The position numbers were made by a program, and so were the translations under genes. A stretch of 49,902 bases of DNA from Bacteroidales bacterium (lineage in GTDB: Bacteria; Bacteroidota; Bacteroidia; Bacteroidales; Bacteroidaceae), in NCBI GenBank assembly GCA_018064685.1, contig JAGHUS010000004.1, positions 1 through 49,902 of the forward strand, read 5' to 3'. Positions within the stretch are counted from its first letter, which is position 1. The number at the start of each line of letters is the position of its first letter. A model generated the notes under the pieces. That model saw only the letters and a program-made list of their open reading frames with translations, was not told where the DNA came from and ran no database searches. This document shows positions 9,023 through 18,900 of the stretch, piece after piece.

Positions 9023-9297
9023 GAAATCGGCAATATAGTCACCAACGATTGCTGTCTGAGTGCTTTATGTTCACGCAGATACTCCCAAAGTACCTTTTCT
9101 GCATCCGTAGCATGTTTCCGATTCTCCCTCGCGAACTCTTTCAGAAGAGGATATATATCCGGCGAAGCAGTTTTGTACAAGGGACTCTCCCCCCGCCCTC
9201 TACTTTTGTCCGAAGACGAAAAGTGAAGGGACTTTTGTCGTCGGGCAAAATGTAGAGCTGCATTACTGCTTGAGGTCGTTTTGTTTTCTTTCGCCAT
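8998..9297 (-). pseudogene. N-terminal DUF559 fragment, frameshifted from the RNase H fusion
   Basis: This 99-residue frame has a repeat-encoded N-terminus (TSSSNAAL...RGRGES) and then the first half of DUF559 (LLKEFARENRKHATDAEKVLWEYLREHKALRQQ is split here for length: LLKEFARENRK, HATDAEKVLWEYLREHKALR). After ALRQ it runs into an unrelated tail and stops. The other frame continues as AIVGDYIADFLFLKEKL, exactly what the family needs. Adding one G between positions 9051 and 9052 (minus strand cag-g-caatcg) would restore ..LRQAIVGDYIADF.. and a single protein of about 320 residues from 9297 to 8330. This is therefore a -1 frameshift in a DUF559-RNase H fusion gene, caused either by mutation or by a sequencing error. 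Confidence 0.75.
9183..9275 (-). repeat. GC-rich interspersed repeat at the start of the DUF559 fragment
   Basis: Its ends match the 8716-8766 copy (gactctccccccgccctc and gagctgcattactgcttgag). An extra internal 'acttttgtc' palindromic segment is also present near 24150. The two copies flank the DUF559 coding part as direct repeats. Confidence 0.85.
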
Positions 9298-9327
9298 GCT
9301 TATAAGTCAGTTCTCAACTTGCTCTCA

Positions 9328-9415
9328 ACCGTATAGGCAGCCCCCTCCGGGGGGATAGTCTTTCTACCGTATAGGCAGCTCCCTCCCTTTAGGGAGGGCG
9401 GGGGGAGAGTCTTTT
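9328..9415. repeat. Two GC-rich intergenic repeat copies downstream of argS
   Basis: 'accgtataggcagc' occurs twice, followed by 'cccctccggggggata' and 'ctccctttagggagggcgg', then a T-rich run (9411-9419) next to the argS stop codon. On the minus strand this is not an obvious terminator for argS. Confidence 0.8.
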
Positions 9416-9417
9416 TT

Positions 9418-11250
9418 TTACATTCTCTCTGGAACTTCGATTCCCAGCAGTCCAAGTCCATTCTTCACAACCTTGCTGACAGCTTCACTCAGAGCCAGGC
9501 GGACGAGCTTCTTCTTCTCATCCTCCTCCTTCAGCACGCTGAAGTCATGGTAGAACTGGTTGTACTCCTTGACCAACTCGTAGCAGTAGTTGGCGATGCA
9601 TGAGGGGTTATAGTCGTTGCCAGCCTGACGCACAGCAGCCGTGAAACCGTTGAGGTGCTGGATGAGCGATATCTCCTTGTCGGCCAGCTCGGCATCGAGA
9701 GGCAGATTTCCTAATTCCTCATTCCTAATTCCTAATTCCTTTGCCTTGCGCAGGATGCTGCGGATACGAGCATAGGTGTACTGGATGAAGGGACCGGTAT
9801 TGCCGTTGAAGTCGATCGACTCCTCGGGATTGAAGAGCATGTTCTTGCGGGCATCTACCTTCAGTATGAAGTACTTCAGGGCACCCATACCCACGATGCG
9901 TGCTATCTCGTTAGCCTCATCCTCGGTCAGACCCTCCAGCTTCTTCATCTTGTCGGCACTCATCTCCTTGGCGTCGGCCACCATGGTGGCGATGAGGTCG
10001 TCGGCATCCACCACCGTTCCTTCGCGGCTCTTCATCTTACCGTTGGGCAGCTCCACCATACCGTACGAGAAGTGTACGAGATCCTTTCCCCACTTGAAGC
10101 CGAGCTTGTCGAGCAGGATAGAGAGCACCTGGAAGTGGTAGTTCTGCTCGTTACCCACCACGTATATCATCTTGTCGATGGGGAAGTCCTGGAAGCGCAG
10201 CTTGGCCGTACCGATGTCTTGCGTCATATAGACAGAGGTGCCGTCCGAGCGGAGCAGCAGCTTCTCGTCGAGTCCTTCCTTCGTCAGGTCGGCCCAAACG
10301 GAGTTGTCATCTCTGCGATAGAAGAAGCCCTTCTCCAGACCTTCCTCCACCTTCTCCTTACCCTCGAGGTAGGTATCGCTTTCGTAGTAAATCTTGTCGA
10401 AGCCAACGCCCAGTGCCTTGTAGGTCTCGTCGAAACCGGCATACACCCACTCGTTCATCTTGCGCCACAGGGCACGCACCTCGGGATCGTTCTGCTCCCA
10501 CTTCACCAGCATCTCGTGAGCCTCCACGATGAGCGGAGCCTCCTGCTTGGCCTTCTCGGTGGCAGCCTCTTCGTCCATACCCTCGGCCACGAACTTGGCA
10601 GCCAGTTCCTTCACCTCGGCACGATAGTGCTTGTCGAAGGCTACATAATAATCGCCGATGAGGTGGTCGCCCTTCTTGCCTGTCGACTCGGGTGTCTCGC
10701 CGTTGCCGTACTTCAGCCATGCCAGCATAGACTTGCAGATGTGGATGCCACGGTCGTTGACGATGTTCGTCTTCACCACCTTGTTGCCGTTAGCCTCCAT
10801 CACGTTGGCCAGCGCCCAGCCCAGCAGGTTGTTACGCACGTGTCCCAGGTGGAGAGGTTTGTTGGTGTTGGGCGAAGAGTATTCGATCATCACCAGCGGA
10901 CTCTCGTCGGTGACGGGCTTGAAGCCGAACTTCTCGGTGTTGTTGATATCCTCGAGCATCTGAATCCAGAGTGCGGGAGCGATGACCAGGTTGACAAAGC
11001 CTTTCACCACGCTGAAGCGGCTCACCACGTCGGGCACGTTCTCCACGAGATACTGTCCCAGCTCCTGAGCCGTATCCTCGGGCTTCTTGCGACTGATCTT
11101 CAAGAAGGGGAATACCACCAGGGTGAGGTTACCTTCAAACTCAGCTCTCGTCTCCTGCAGCTGTACCATCTTCTCGGGTACATCCTGTCCGTAGAGAGCC
11201 TTCACACCGGCCTGAACGGCAGCGGTCAGCTTACTTTCAATGCTTATCAT
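9418..11250 (-). CDS. argS: Arginine-tRNA ligase
   Basis: This 610-residue class I synthetase charges tRNA-Arg with arginine. The N-terminal add-1 domain spans about residues 1-100. The HIGH-type motif HLGH is at 134-137 within SSPNTNKPLHLGHVRNN. The KMSKS counterpart MKSREG is at 406-411. A C-terminal anticodon-binding DALR domain ends in the usual LGIEVPERM. Residues 505-515 (ELGIRNEELGN), at the start of the DALR region, are encoded by tandem GAATTAG units (9706-9738). These look like the intergenic 'attcctaattcc' repeats of this genome, so an interspersed repeat seems to have expanded inside the gene without breaking it. A canonical promoter lies at 11333-11364, giving a leader of about 75 nt. 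Confidence 0.97.
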   Translation of the reverse strand: MISIESKLTAAVQAGVKALYGQDVPEKMVQLQETRAEFEGNLTLVVFPFLKISRKKPEDTAQELGQYLVENVPDVVSRFSVVKGFVNLVIAPALWIQMLEDINNTEKFGFKPVTDESPLVMIEYSSPNTNKPLHLGHVRNNLLGWALANVMEANGNKVVKTNIVNDRGIHICKSMLAWLKYGNGETPESTGKKGDHLIGDYYVAFDKHYRAEVKELAAKFVAEGMDEEAATEKAKQEAPLIVEAHEMLVKWEQNDPEVRALWRKMNEWVYAGFDETYKALGVGFDKIYYESDTYLEGKEKVEEGLEKGFFYRRDDNSVWADLTKEGLDEKLLLRSDGTSVYMTQDIGTAKLRFQDFPIDKMIYVVGNEQNYHFQVLSILLDKLGFKWGKDLVHFSYGMVELPNGKMKSREGTVVDADDLIATMVADAKEMSADKMKKLEGLTEDEANEIARIVGMGALKYFILKVDARKNMLFNPEESIDFNGNTGPFIQYTYARIRSILRKAKELGIRNEELGNLPLDAELADKEISLIQHLNGFTAAVRQAGNDYNPSCIANYCYELVKEYNQFYHDFSVLKEEDEKKKLVRLALSEAVSKVVKNGLGLLGIEVPERM

Positions 11251-11332
11251 ATTTGTTTTCTTTTATTTGTCTAGTTAATGATTTTTTCAGTGTCATGGCA
11301 TAGCCATGCCGACATACGCACATAACACGCCG

Positions 11333-11364
11333 CAAAGTTACGAAAAAAAATCGACCCACACAAA
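11333..11364 (-). promoter_or_regulatory. Bacteroidetes-type promoter of argS
   Basis: On the minus strand, TTTG (11361-11364), a 20-nt spacer and TAACTTTG (11333-11340) match the -33/-7 consensus. Transcription would start around 11326. Confidence 0.75.
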
Positions 11365-11435
11365 AAAATATTAGTGAATTCATTCGGGGATGATTTGAGG
11401 TCACATGTGTAGTAAAACAAAACCACACCCCTCGC

Positions 11436-11491
11436 TATCTTTGTCTACAATATCCAAACAGCACCAAGGGGTACCCCATTTTCGGGGTACC
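11436..11491 (+). promoter_or_regulatory. Orphan -7 element followed by a GGTACCCC hairpin
   Basis: TATCTTTG (11436-11443) matches the -7 consensus, but there is no clear -33 box. About 27 nt downstream, GGTACCCC (11470-11477), a 6-nt loop and GGGGTACC (11484-11491) form a perfect hairpin. No credible ORF follows on this strand for over 700 nt, so the transcript, if any, is non-coding or the remnant of a lost gene. Confidence 0.4.
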
Positions 11492-12033
11492 TTTATGCAC
11501 AGTGCACTGCTACCCAATACACAAGTGACATCAGGCCGTTTTTAACCGTCACTCTCGCCCATTTTGGCTACTTTTAGCGTCACACATAACGCATTTTCGC
11601 CTATTATGCGCCACGATATGGGCTATTCCAGGCTTTGACTTAGCCATTTCAGGCTGTTTTTCAGCCTCATTTTGGTCTGTTTAATACTAGCCAAAAAAGT
11701 TATATAACTTGTTATTAGCATGTTAGATATTCATCATCCTCGAAATGCCAGAATACTAAAAAAAGTTTGAAAAACAGCGTCACCTCCGTCACTTTTCTCT
11801 ATCATATTGATATTCTGCAAGTAATCGGTGACGAAAAAGGTGACGGAAGCATTTTTCGCTCCGTCACTCACCGTCACTTTTGCGTCACTCACACAACGTA
11901 AAGAATTTTGCTTCCGTCACCTCCGTCACCCTTCCGTCACCTCGTTACGTCACCTGTATCACATTAGTTATGAAACACATACGAGAAAAGTGACGGAAGT
12001 GACGGAGAAAAAACAAAGTTCCTAAAGGTTTAT

Positions 12034-12059
12034 AACCGTCCAGCCTAGGCTGGACGGTT
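12034..12059. repeat. Perfect 26-bp palindrome, copy 1
   Basis: Half-site AACCGTCCAGCCT is followed by its exact complement, with CCTAGG at the centre. It is identical to 12101-12126, and both copies are followed by aaagacgctag.agattttt. With no loop it looks more like a dimeric protein site or REP-like element than a terminator. Confidence 0.85.
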
Positions 12060-12100
12060 GAAAGACGCTAGGAGATTTTTAGAAAGACGCAGCAACAACG

Positions 12101-12126
12101 AACCGTCCAGCCTAGGCTGGACGGTT
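12101..12126. repeat. Perfect 26-bp palindrome, copy 2
   Basis: This is the second exact copy of the palindrome, 67 bp from the first. The intervening sequence (aaagacgcta-ggagattttt) is repeated after it as aaagacgcta-gaagattttt. It lies about 75 bp beyond the stop codon of the TlpA-like gene. Confidence 0.85.
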
Positions 12127-12200
12127 AAAAGACGCTAGAAGATTTTTTTGAAATCGCAGCGAAAGTGAATCATTCCTGCTGCGGAAAAAAAATATTAGTG

Positions 12201-12761
12201 CTAGAAAAAAGAGCAGGCAACTGAACAACTAATCTCGTTCCTCAGTTCCTCGGCGCTGGGCATGTGGCTGTCGCTGTAGGCAGCGATAATCATGCCACGA
12301 GTGTCCGCCACATAGATACGTGGCACGATGCCGGTGGCAAAGAGTTCGTAGACATGGCGCGTGGGTTGTGCCGAATAAGGCATGGTAAGCGACAGTTCCG
12401 ACCAGAAAGGCACCACCATCGAGGCATCCTCGCCACGACTGATGGCTATCACCTCGACGGGCATACCGCCTTCCCTCGTCATCCGGTAGAAACGCTCCAC
12501 TTCGGGCATCTCTCTACGACAGTCGTTGCACTTCGTGCTGAAGAATGCCAGCACCACAACCTTGCCCCGCAGACTCTCATTAGTGACGATGCGCCCATCA
12601 TTGAGCACAATCGTGAAGGCAGGCAGCGGACTCCCCACCCTCACCTTCTCCGTCACCTTCGTCTCAGGCTCGCCCATCTGGCAAGCACAGCAGAGCAAGG
12701 CAATGAATATGCAGAATATGAAAAGGAGCCCTTGCGGCCTTAAAAAAGGAGATAGTTTCAT
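12201..12761 (-). CDS. TlpA-like thioredoxin-fold lipoprotein
   Basis: This protein of about 187 residues has a hydrophobic signal segment ending in a cysteine-rich lipobox-like stretch (Cys24-Cys27), so it is probably a lipoprotein exposed to the periplasm. The AhpC/TSA-TlpA domain follows (about 43-175). Its redox motif is C-N-D-C (78-81, in FSTKCNDCRREMP), with a cis-proline region near GIVPRIYVAD. TlpA-type proteins reduce or resolve disulfides in exported proteins. It is the last gene of the fimbrial locus, and the giant protein just upstream contains several cysteines. The ATG at 12761 is preferred over an in-frame one 30 nt upstream, because that one falls inside an intergenic repeat. 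Confidence 0.8.
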   Translation of the reverse strand: MKLSPFLRPQGLLFIFCIFIALLCCACQMGEPETKVTEKVRVGSPLPAFTIVLNDGRIVTNESLRGKVVVLAFFSTKCNDCRREMPEVERFYRMTREGGMPVEVIAISRGEDASMVVPFWSELSLTMPYSAQPTRHVYELFATGIVPRIYVADTRGMIIAAYSDSHMPSAEELRNEISCSVACSFF

Positions 12762-12780
12762 AGATCCAAACAAATTAAAG

Positions 12781-12932
12781 GTCCCCCGCAAACTCCCCCG
12801 AGGGGGAGGATTACAGACAGGGTGGAAGAGGCATCGCGCAGCCTAATTATGAATTATGACTGCGAAGCTTGATGAAAACGAAGTTGAATAATTGTGAATT
12901 ATGAATTGTGAATTATGAATTATGAATTAACC
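12781..12932. repeat. GC-rich module and AATTATG repeat between giant gene and TlpA gene
   Basis: A 'gtcccccgcaaactcccccgaggggga' module is followed by 'gcatcgcgcagcctaattatgaattatg' and more AATTATGAATTGTG units up to the stop codon of the giant gene. There is no gene and no clear terminator. Confidence 0.8.
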
Positions 12933-12933
12933 A

Positions 12934-15900
12934 TTATCCCACCGCCATCTTCACCGTATAGTGCTTGCCATCCACATCCATGTCGATGATGTAGACGTTG
13001 CGTGGCAGAGTGATGCTGAACTGACTGCCCACATTAACCTCTTGCGTCACGTTGATGCCATCCACACGACAGATGCGGATACGTTCGATGTTACCCTCGC
13101 CAGCCAGCGTCACGGTAAGCACGTTGCCGTTCGATACGACACGAGGCATAGCAGTGTCAGCCTCATCGTCGACAGACGTAGGATCGGCCAGGATGTAGTA
13201 CTTCACACCATTCTGGTTCTGTGTCAGTTCAATGTCACCCATCAAGGGCAGCGTCTCGCCCGTCTCCGAGTCGTACAGGTAGAGAGGTGTCTCGAAGTCC
13301 TCTGCACCACGCAGGCTCAGGTGCAGCTCGTCCTGCGTACCGCTGATGATCAAGGGCAGTGTGTCGCCAGCAGCCACATCGGCAATGGTCATAGCCTGAC
13401 CGCCCTTGGTGGTGTAGATAAGCACATCGTCCTTCAGGTTCGAGTCGAAGAGCGTCTCCACGCCACTATGCCTTGCATAAGCGCCATCGGTCAGCACAGC
13501 CTTGGTCTGACGACCAGCCTTGTCCGTAGCCATAAGCATCAGCTGTGGGATAGCAGACTGAGAAGCACGGGTGATGGGAGAGCCATCAGCATTATTCTGT
13601 CGAGGTTCTGCCTGTGTGTACGACATCATCGTGTTGTTGAAGACAGGAGTAACGGTTGATGATGCCCCAGCCTGTCCATCCTGGTTCTGCTTTAGATGCA
13701 CGAAGAACGACACGCCGGGAGGCAGGAACTTGGGATTCTCGTTCGATGTGGTAAGGAAGCCATCCTCGGTGAAGAGTGCTGTGCGCTGACCATCGGCGGT
13801 AGCAATCCAGTACTTGGGTTCGAACTGCGTATTCTGAGCAAAGAACTGCTGCATGTCGAGCCAGCACATCAGGGGATTACCCACGAGGAAGTAGGCGGTA
13901 GACGTAGCACCATTGCCATTGTCGCCCACCTGTTGCGAGAAGCTGCTTGTAAGGTCGGCAAGACGACCGGGACGGACACCATCCACGATGTTGGCACCGT
14001 TCACAGGTTCTGTCTTTCCCGGAGCGACGTCACTACTTCCATCCGTATTACCCGGATTGTAATAAGTATACTGCTTGTCGGCCTTCGGGAAACGGAATCT
14101 TGCCGTGGCGGGATTGCTGCCCTTGCCAGGCTGGTCGGTCTCTGGCATAGCGCTCACGTCCACCTTGATAGAGAAGCCCTGACCAGCACCATACTGTACG
14201 TTCACATCGTTATAGACATGGCTCCAATCGAGCTTTATACCCACGTCTTCCATACCACCACCAAGTTTATAAACTGTTGCATTGCTCTTGTTCCACGAAC
14301 GCTGGAACACAGCAGGCTTGAAGCGGTCGTTGAGTGTTGTCTGATAGGTTATATCCTCGAACAGCGGTGTTACCTGTCGTGCAGTGGCCGTGGGCAGATA
14401 GAGGTCGCCAGCCACGATGTTCATCAAGGGCGAAGCCACCGTCTGCCAAGTGCCGGGAATGACGTCGATGTCGCACCATGCCTTGTTATAATAAAGGTAG
14501 CGCTGATCCATCATGGCAGCACCAGCGTTGAAGTGAATCTGGTCGCAGGTGTGGTCGTACCAGGGACGGCAGGCAACGGAATTGTCAGAAGAACGGTCTT
14601 CTGAAGCCATATTGAGCGAAATAAGATGAGAAGGACCACCCACTGCCGCAACCACAGAATTAGGATACTCTCCGGGATTGCTACCCTCACGCACGCTTGC
14701 ACGCCAACGATGCTGTGACTCCTTTTCTGCACCAGCGAAAGTAATATTGCCAGAGAGGTTTCCCGTATGCATATCATACATATAAGGTACGCGAGGAGCA
14801 TTGGTAGGAATGATGACCTTGGTGAAGTCGGCAGGCACGTAGCTGGAGAGATTATCGTTGGTGCCACCATCAGTAATGTAGTCGGCATTGGCTGTTTTTC
14901 TATCATCATCCCACAACAACTCATCCTTCGTCACACGCTTCCAGTTGCGGTCATCGTTCCAGTTACGGCTCACGGCACCCGTCCACATCTGGTACTCGGG
15001 CACAACCTTGATGGTGAAGACTACGTCGCCGGGACAAGCTGCAGGATGATCACCTGCGATGCCAGTGTAGTCGTCCTCGTAATGGAACTTCAGTGTATAC
15101 TCGTATCCTTCACGGAACTTGAAGCCCTCGACGAACGCCAACTTAGCCACACTACCATTACTTGTTCCCGTCTGGGCTTTGATGCTATGCACCTTTCCTA
15201 TTACCTTCAGATCGCTAATAACAGAATGATAGGTGGAATGTCCATCGGCATCCATAATATCTATTGCGCCTGATGTACCGCCCAAGACGGCAGGGTCGGT
15301 AGACGAAGCAAGATAGATAAGATCGTCATCGGCCATTCGTGCCAGACTGTTGACACCCCTTGCCGCAGCACCCGCGGTAGGAGTAACCGAGCGAAGAGGT
15401 AGCCACAACAACTTGTTTTCGTCAGTTGTTGTTGTATTAAGATTGGCTATAACGGTTCGCTTCAGTTGCTTCAGACCGATACGCAGAGGTACATCGTTCA
15501 TATCTGCGGGATAGGGAACAACATTTTGGTCGTCGCCATCCTTCATCGAAGGTGAGTTGGTGTCTAGGTTGATGCTCACCTGCAATGGTTCAAGACAGTA
15601 AAGTATGGATGGGTCGTCAGGCGTTGGGTTGATAGGGATAGCTGTAAGATAGAATTTCGTCTTACGTTCCTCGCGATAGAGATCGGTTGTAGAGAGAGCC
15701 TCGGACACCTGGTAAAGTATAACCTTCTTGGCGGCAACCGCTTCACGGATATAGTCAAGCATAGACTGAGTGAAATCATTCTTGGGTGTAACCGAAGTCA
15801 GATCACTTGCCTTAGGATATTCCTCACGGAACTTTTCCATAGCATTGGATAGATATAAGCCAGACTTCTGCTCTTCATTATATGCTGTATATCCGGCAGT

Positions 15901-18900
15901 CGTGCCCAAAGGTCCCAGATACCAGTCGAAGACCGCATTCTCTTTCTTGACATCCTCACCACCCTGCTTGATACCATTGAGGTTGATGGTGACAATAGGT
16001 TTCTGGTTGGCACAGAAGCGTAAACCTTCCTGATCAGATGCCAAGTTTCCGTCAATCTTAATCTCACCGAAACTAGTCGTCACCTCGAATGTATTGACAG
16101 AGGCACATTGGTCTTCCAACTTGAAATCTGATGCAGTCTTTACGTTACCCGTTCCGTCGGGAATCATGGCAATGATATATTTCTTTCCGATAACCATGTT
16201 TGCATCCGTGGCATTGCATGGGAACAACACCTGTCTGCCCGCACCATCAAAGTGCATGTTTTTTACATAAGTTGTATTTAGCGTAACAAAGCCGTAATTG
16301 GTTCCATCCAATCCATAAGTATTCTTCAGCAGAGCAGCGGCAAATGCAGCATCGTATGCAGTCTTGAATGCGCCCGTCGTCTTGCTGGCCTTCTCACGCC
16401 AATCCGTCAGACTAGGATAAAGAGCTTTATCGCTTTCAGGAAGTTTTTTGTAGCTATTCTGCAAACTATTTTCATATACTTCATAGTCCAAGAAGCAGTA
16501 ATCGAACTTTTGGGACTCATTTGTACCTTCGGTAAAGGCATAGGCCTCTTTTAACTTATCGAAGTCGGCAAACATCTCCAATGCCGTAGAAGTAGACCCA
16601 TTACACAAAGGCTGCGTCTGTCGAGCCTTCAAATCGGGCTTACATACGAATGCACGAATATCGTCGATAGCGTAGTCGGCACCAAACGAACTCGTACAGT
16701 TGTTCTCGAGCGAGATGATATAATGGTCAAATGCGGAAGCCAATTCCGAAGAAATGACAGGCTTAAAGGTGTAGTATACATGCATCCACTTGCCACGGTT
16801 GTCGGGGTTTTTCGTGGCATCGGTATAGTTCGTCTTTGTCTCGTCATACCCCAAAGGTGTATTCCATCCACCGCTGACGTAACCCGTAACAAAACTGTTA
16901 AGCAGCGTCTCACTACCATCGGCTTTCACGCCACGGAACGAGAAGATGACGTTGGCAGTCTCGGCAAAACTGGCACCACCCTGCAACTCACACACCCACG
17001 CTGAAACATAAACCGTGGTGTTGGGACAGAAGTCACGTCCGATGTTCAAGACAGACATACGGCTAGGGTCGGACGCCGCATTGGCATAGAAGAAGAAGCC
17101 TTCCTTGCCCGTATCGGCATAATGGCGGTCCTTAACGTTGGGGAACGACTGATACCTGGCCATGCTACTATTGTCAACCACCATGTAGATGTTATAGTCT
17201 CCGTGTTCGGTATCATCATAGACATAGCCATATGATGAATTCTCCCATTGCCATGGCCACTTATAATAATGGTTGCCAGCATTAACATAGGTCTCATTCT
17301 TGTCCACCTCGTCAAAGTCGACAGTCGTTGTTGCCTTACCATAAGCCTGAACGAGGGTCTCTGGACGTTGATGTGCATAGGTGCTGTTTTCCTTCAATGT
17401 CTCCTCATTAACCATAGCAGCGTCCTTAGCGGGCAATACCTCTAACTCGTATTCCATGAGTTGGAGAGGAGTACCGCCATTATCCACACCTGTTAATGTC
17501 ATAGTCCGATCCCACTTGTCCAAAGCAAAGATCTTGATGGTATAAGTTCCCACTTCGGGATTCTTCATGTAGAACACACGATTGTAGCCATCAATCTCCT
17601 TGTAAGAGTAGGCAACATGCCCATTATCCGAAGTGACGCCTTCATCAAATATGAGTTCTCCCTTGGCACCATCCAACTTCAAACGTGTTGATCCTATCTT
17701 TGAACCATTTTTTCTCCATGTTTCAATCTTATAGTGGAACACTGAAGCATCATTAGCTCCGTAATAGTCAGTTGCATTATTATGTTCTCCATCTTTTGTT
17801 GCATATTCATAGTATGGAAGAGGATACTGGAAAGGAGTGCCGGCAGGGCACATCAGCTTTATCTTGTTGTCTGCAATATAGCCAGTATTGTCTGTCAGCA
17901 TTGCCGTCTCTCGTGTCTTCGCATTTTTGATTACGAAAGTATGACGCCACTGCAGTGTAGGCTCTTTCAGTTGGTAAATCCCATCCGTCCAGCTCAATTG
18001 CTCATCACCAACAAAATGGTTTGCAGCCTCCACACCAATGATGTCAAGGATGTCAGCCGTTGAGCTTGGAGCTGTATAACGAGCCACAGTACCACGCTGA
18101 CGATTGCCAGATGATAGCACACTACCAGCAAAGTCACCTTCATCCAAAGCCATTACATTACTACCTTTGACTGGTTCGAAAAGCAGCCGACTGCTTCTAA
18201 GGTCTGTGCGATAGTCATACCAACGAGTGTAGCGTTCCTCGTAACGGTCGGTAGTAAAGAAGTCCTTGAACGGCGTCAGTTCGACAGATTTTCCAGGCAA
18301 CACATAAATTACATGTTCGTATTCGTGAGTTCGTTGGAGCTTTTCATTTACACCGGTGATACGATTATCATCAGCTTGTGTCTTCCACTTGTCTGGATAC
18401 AGACTTTCGCCACCCCAGCGAAGGTTCTCAGGTATGCGCCTATCATTAGCCGTTGAACCCTCATATACACGACCTTCATAATGCTTAAAGTCATAGTCGG
18501 CCGTGATGGCAATGTCTGACAGTGTAAGTGTGCTACCCCATCCTATCTCATCCACATCAAGACGATACATACTATATTGCACTGTATTGTTAAGAACGGT
18601 GAACCAGCATGCTGCAGAATATGGCAAAGGCGTAGTAGTGCTAGGAGAAGTATAATCACCATTGGCAAGGCGAGTCTGGTAGTCAGCGTAATCCGTCTCA
18701 CTCACAAATGCCCAACGCGTATTGATGGTTTTGTCATCAAGATAGAGTCGGCTATTGGAAACTCCATTGATAACATCGGCATGTGTACCTAACTTTACAT
18801 CAGGGTATTCTGTGTTGCCTATTTCATAGAAATTAGTATTTTTTATCTGACTTATAGTCCATTTGTTAAAGTTTGGCTGAGAAGCGCGGTCCATCCAGAT

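Larger units (their letters stand above)
11492..12190. other. Gene-free region with clustered GTGACGG/CCGTCAC words
   Basis: No convincing gene is seen. From about 11546 to 12015 the heptamer CCGTCAC or its complement GTGACGG occurs roughly ten times on both strands, mostly between 11788 and 12013. A small hairpin AGGCTG/CAGCCT lies at 11651-11667. An open frame at 11828-12025 is composed almost wholly of these repeats and is rejected as a gene. The region could be an iteron-like binding array or the wreck of a mobile island; the sequence does not decide. Confidence 0.6.

Noticed and set aside
11828..12025. 65-residue open frame on the plus strand
   Set aside because: It is made almost entirely of the CCGTCAC/GTGACGG repeats, has no domain pattern and no promoter at a suitable distance.
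12034..12126. Palindromes considered as simple terminators of the TlpA-like gene
   Set aside because: On the minus strand no T-run follows the stem and the palindrome has no loop.
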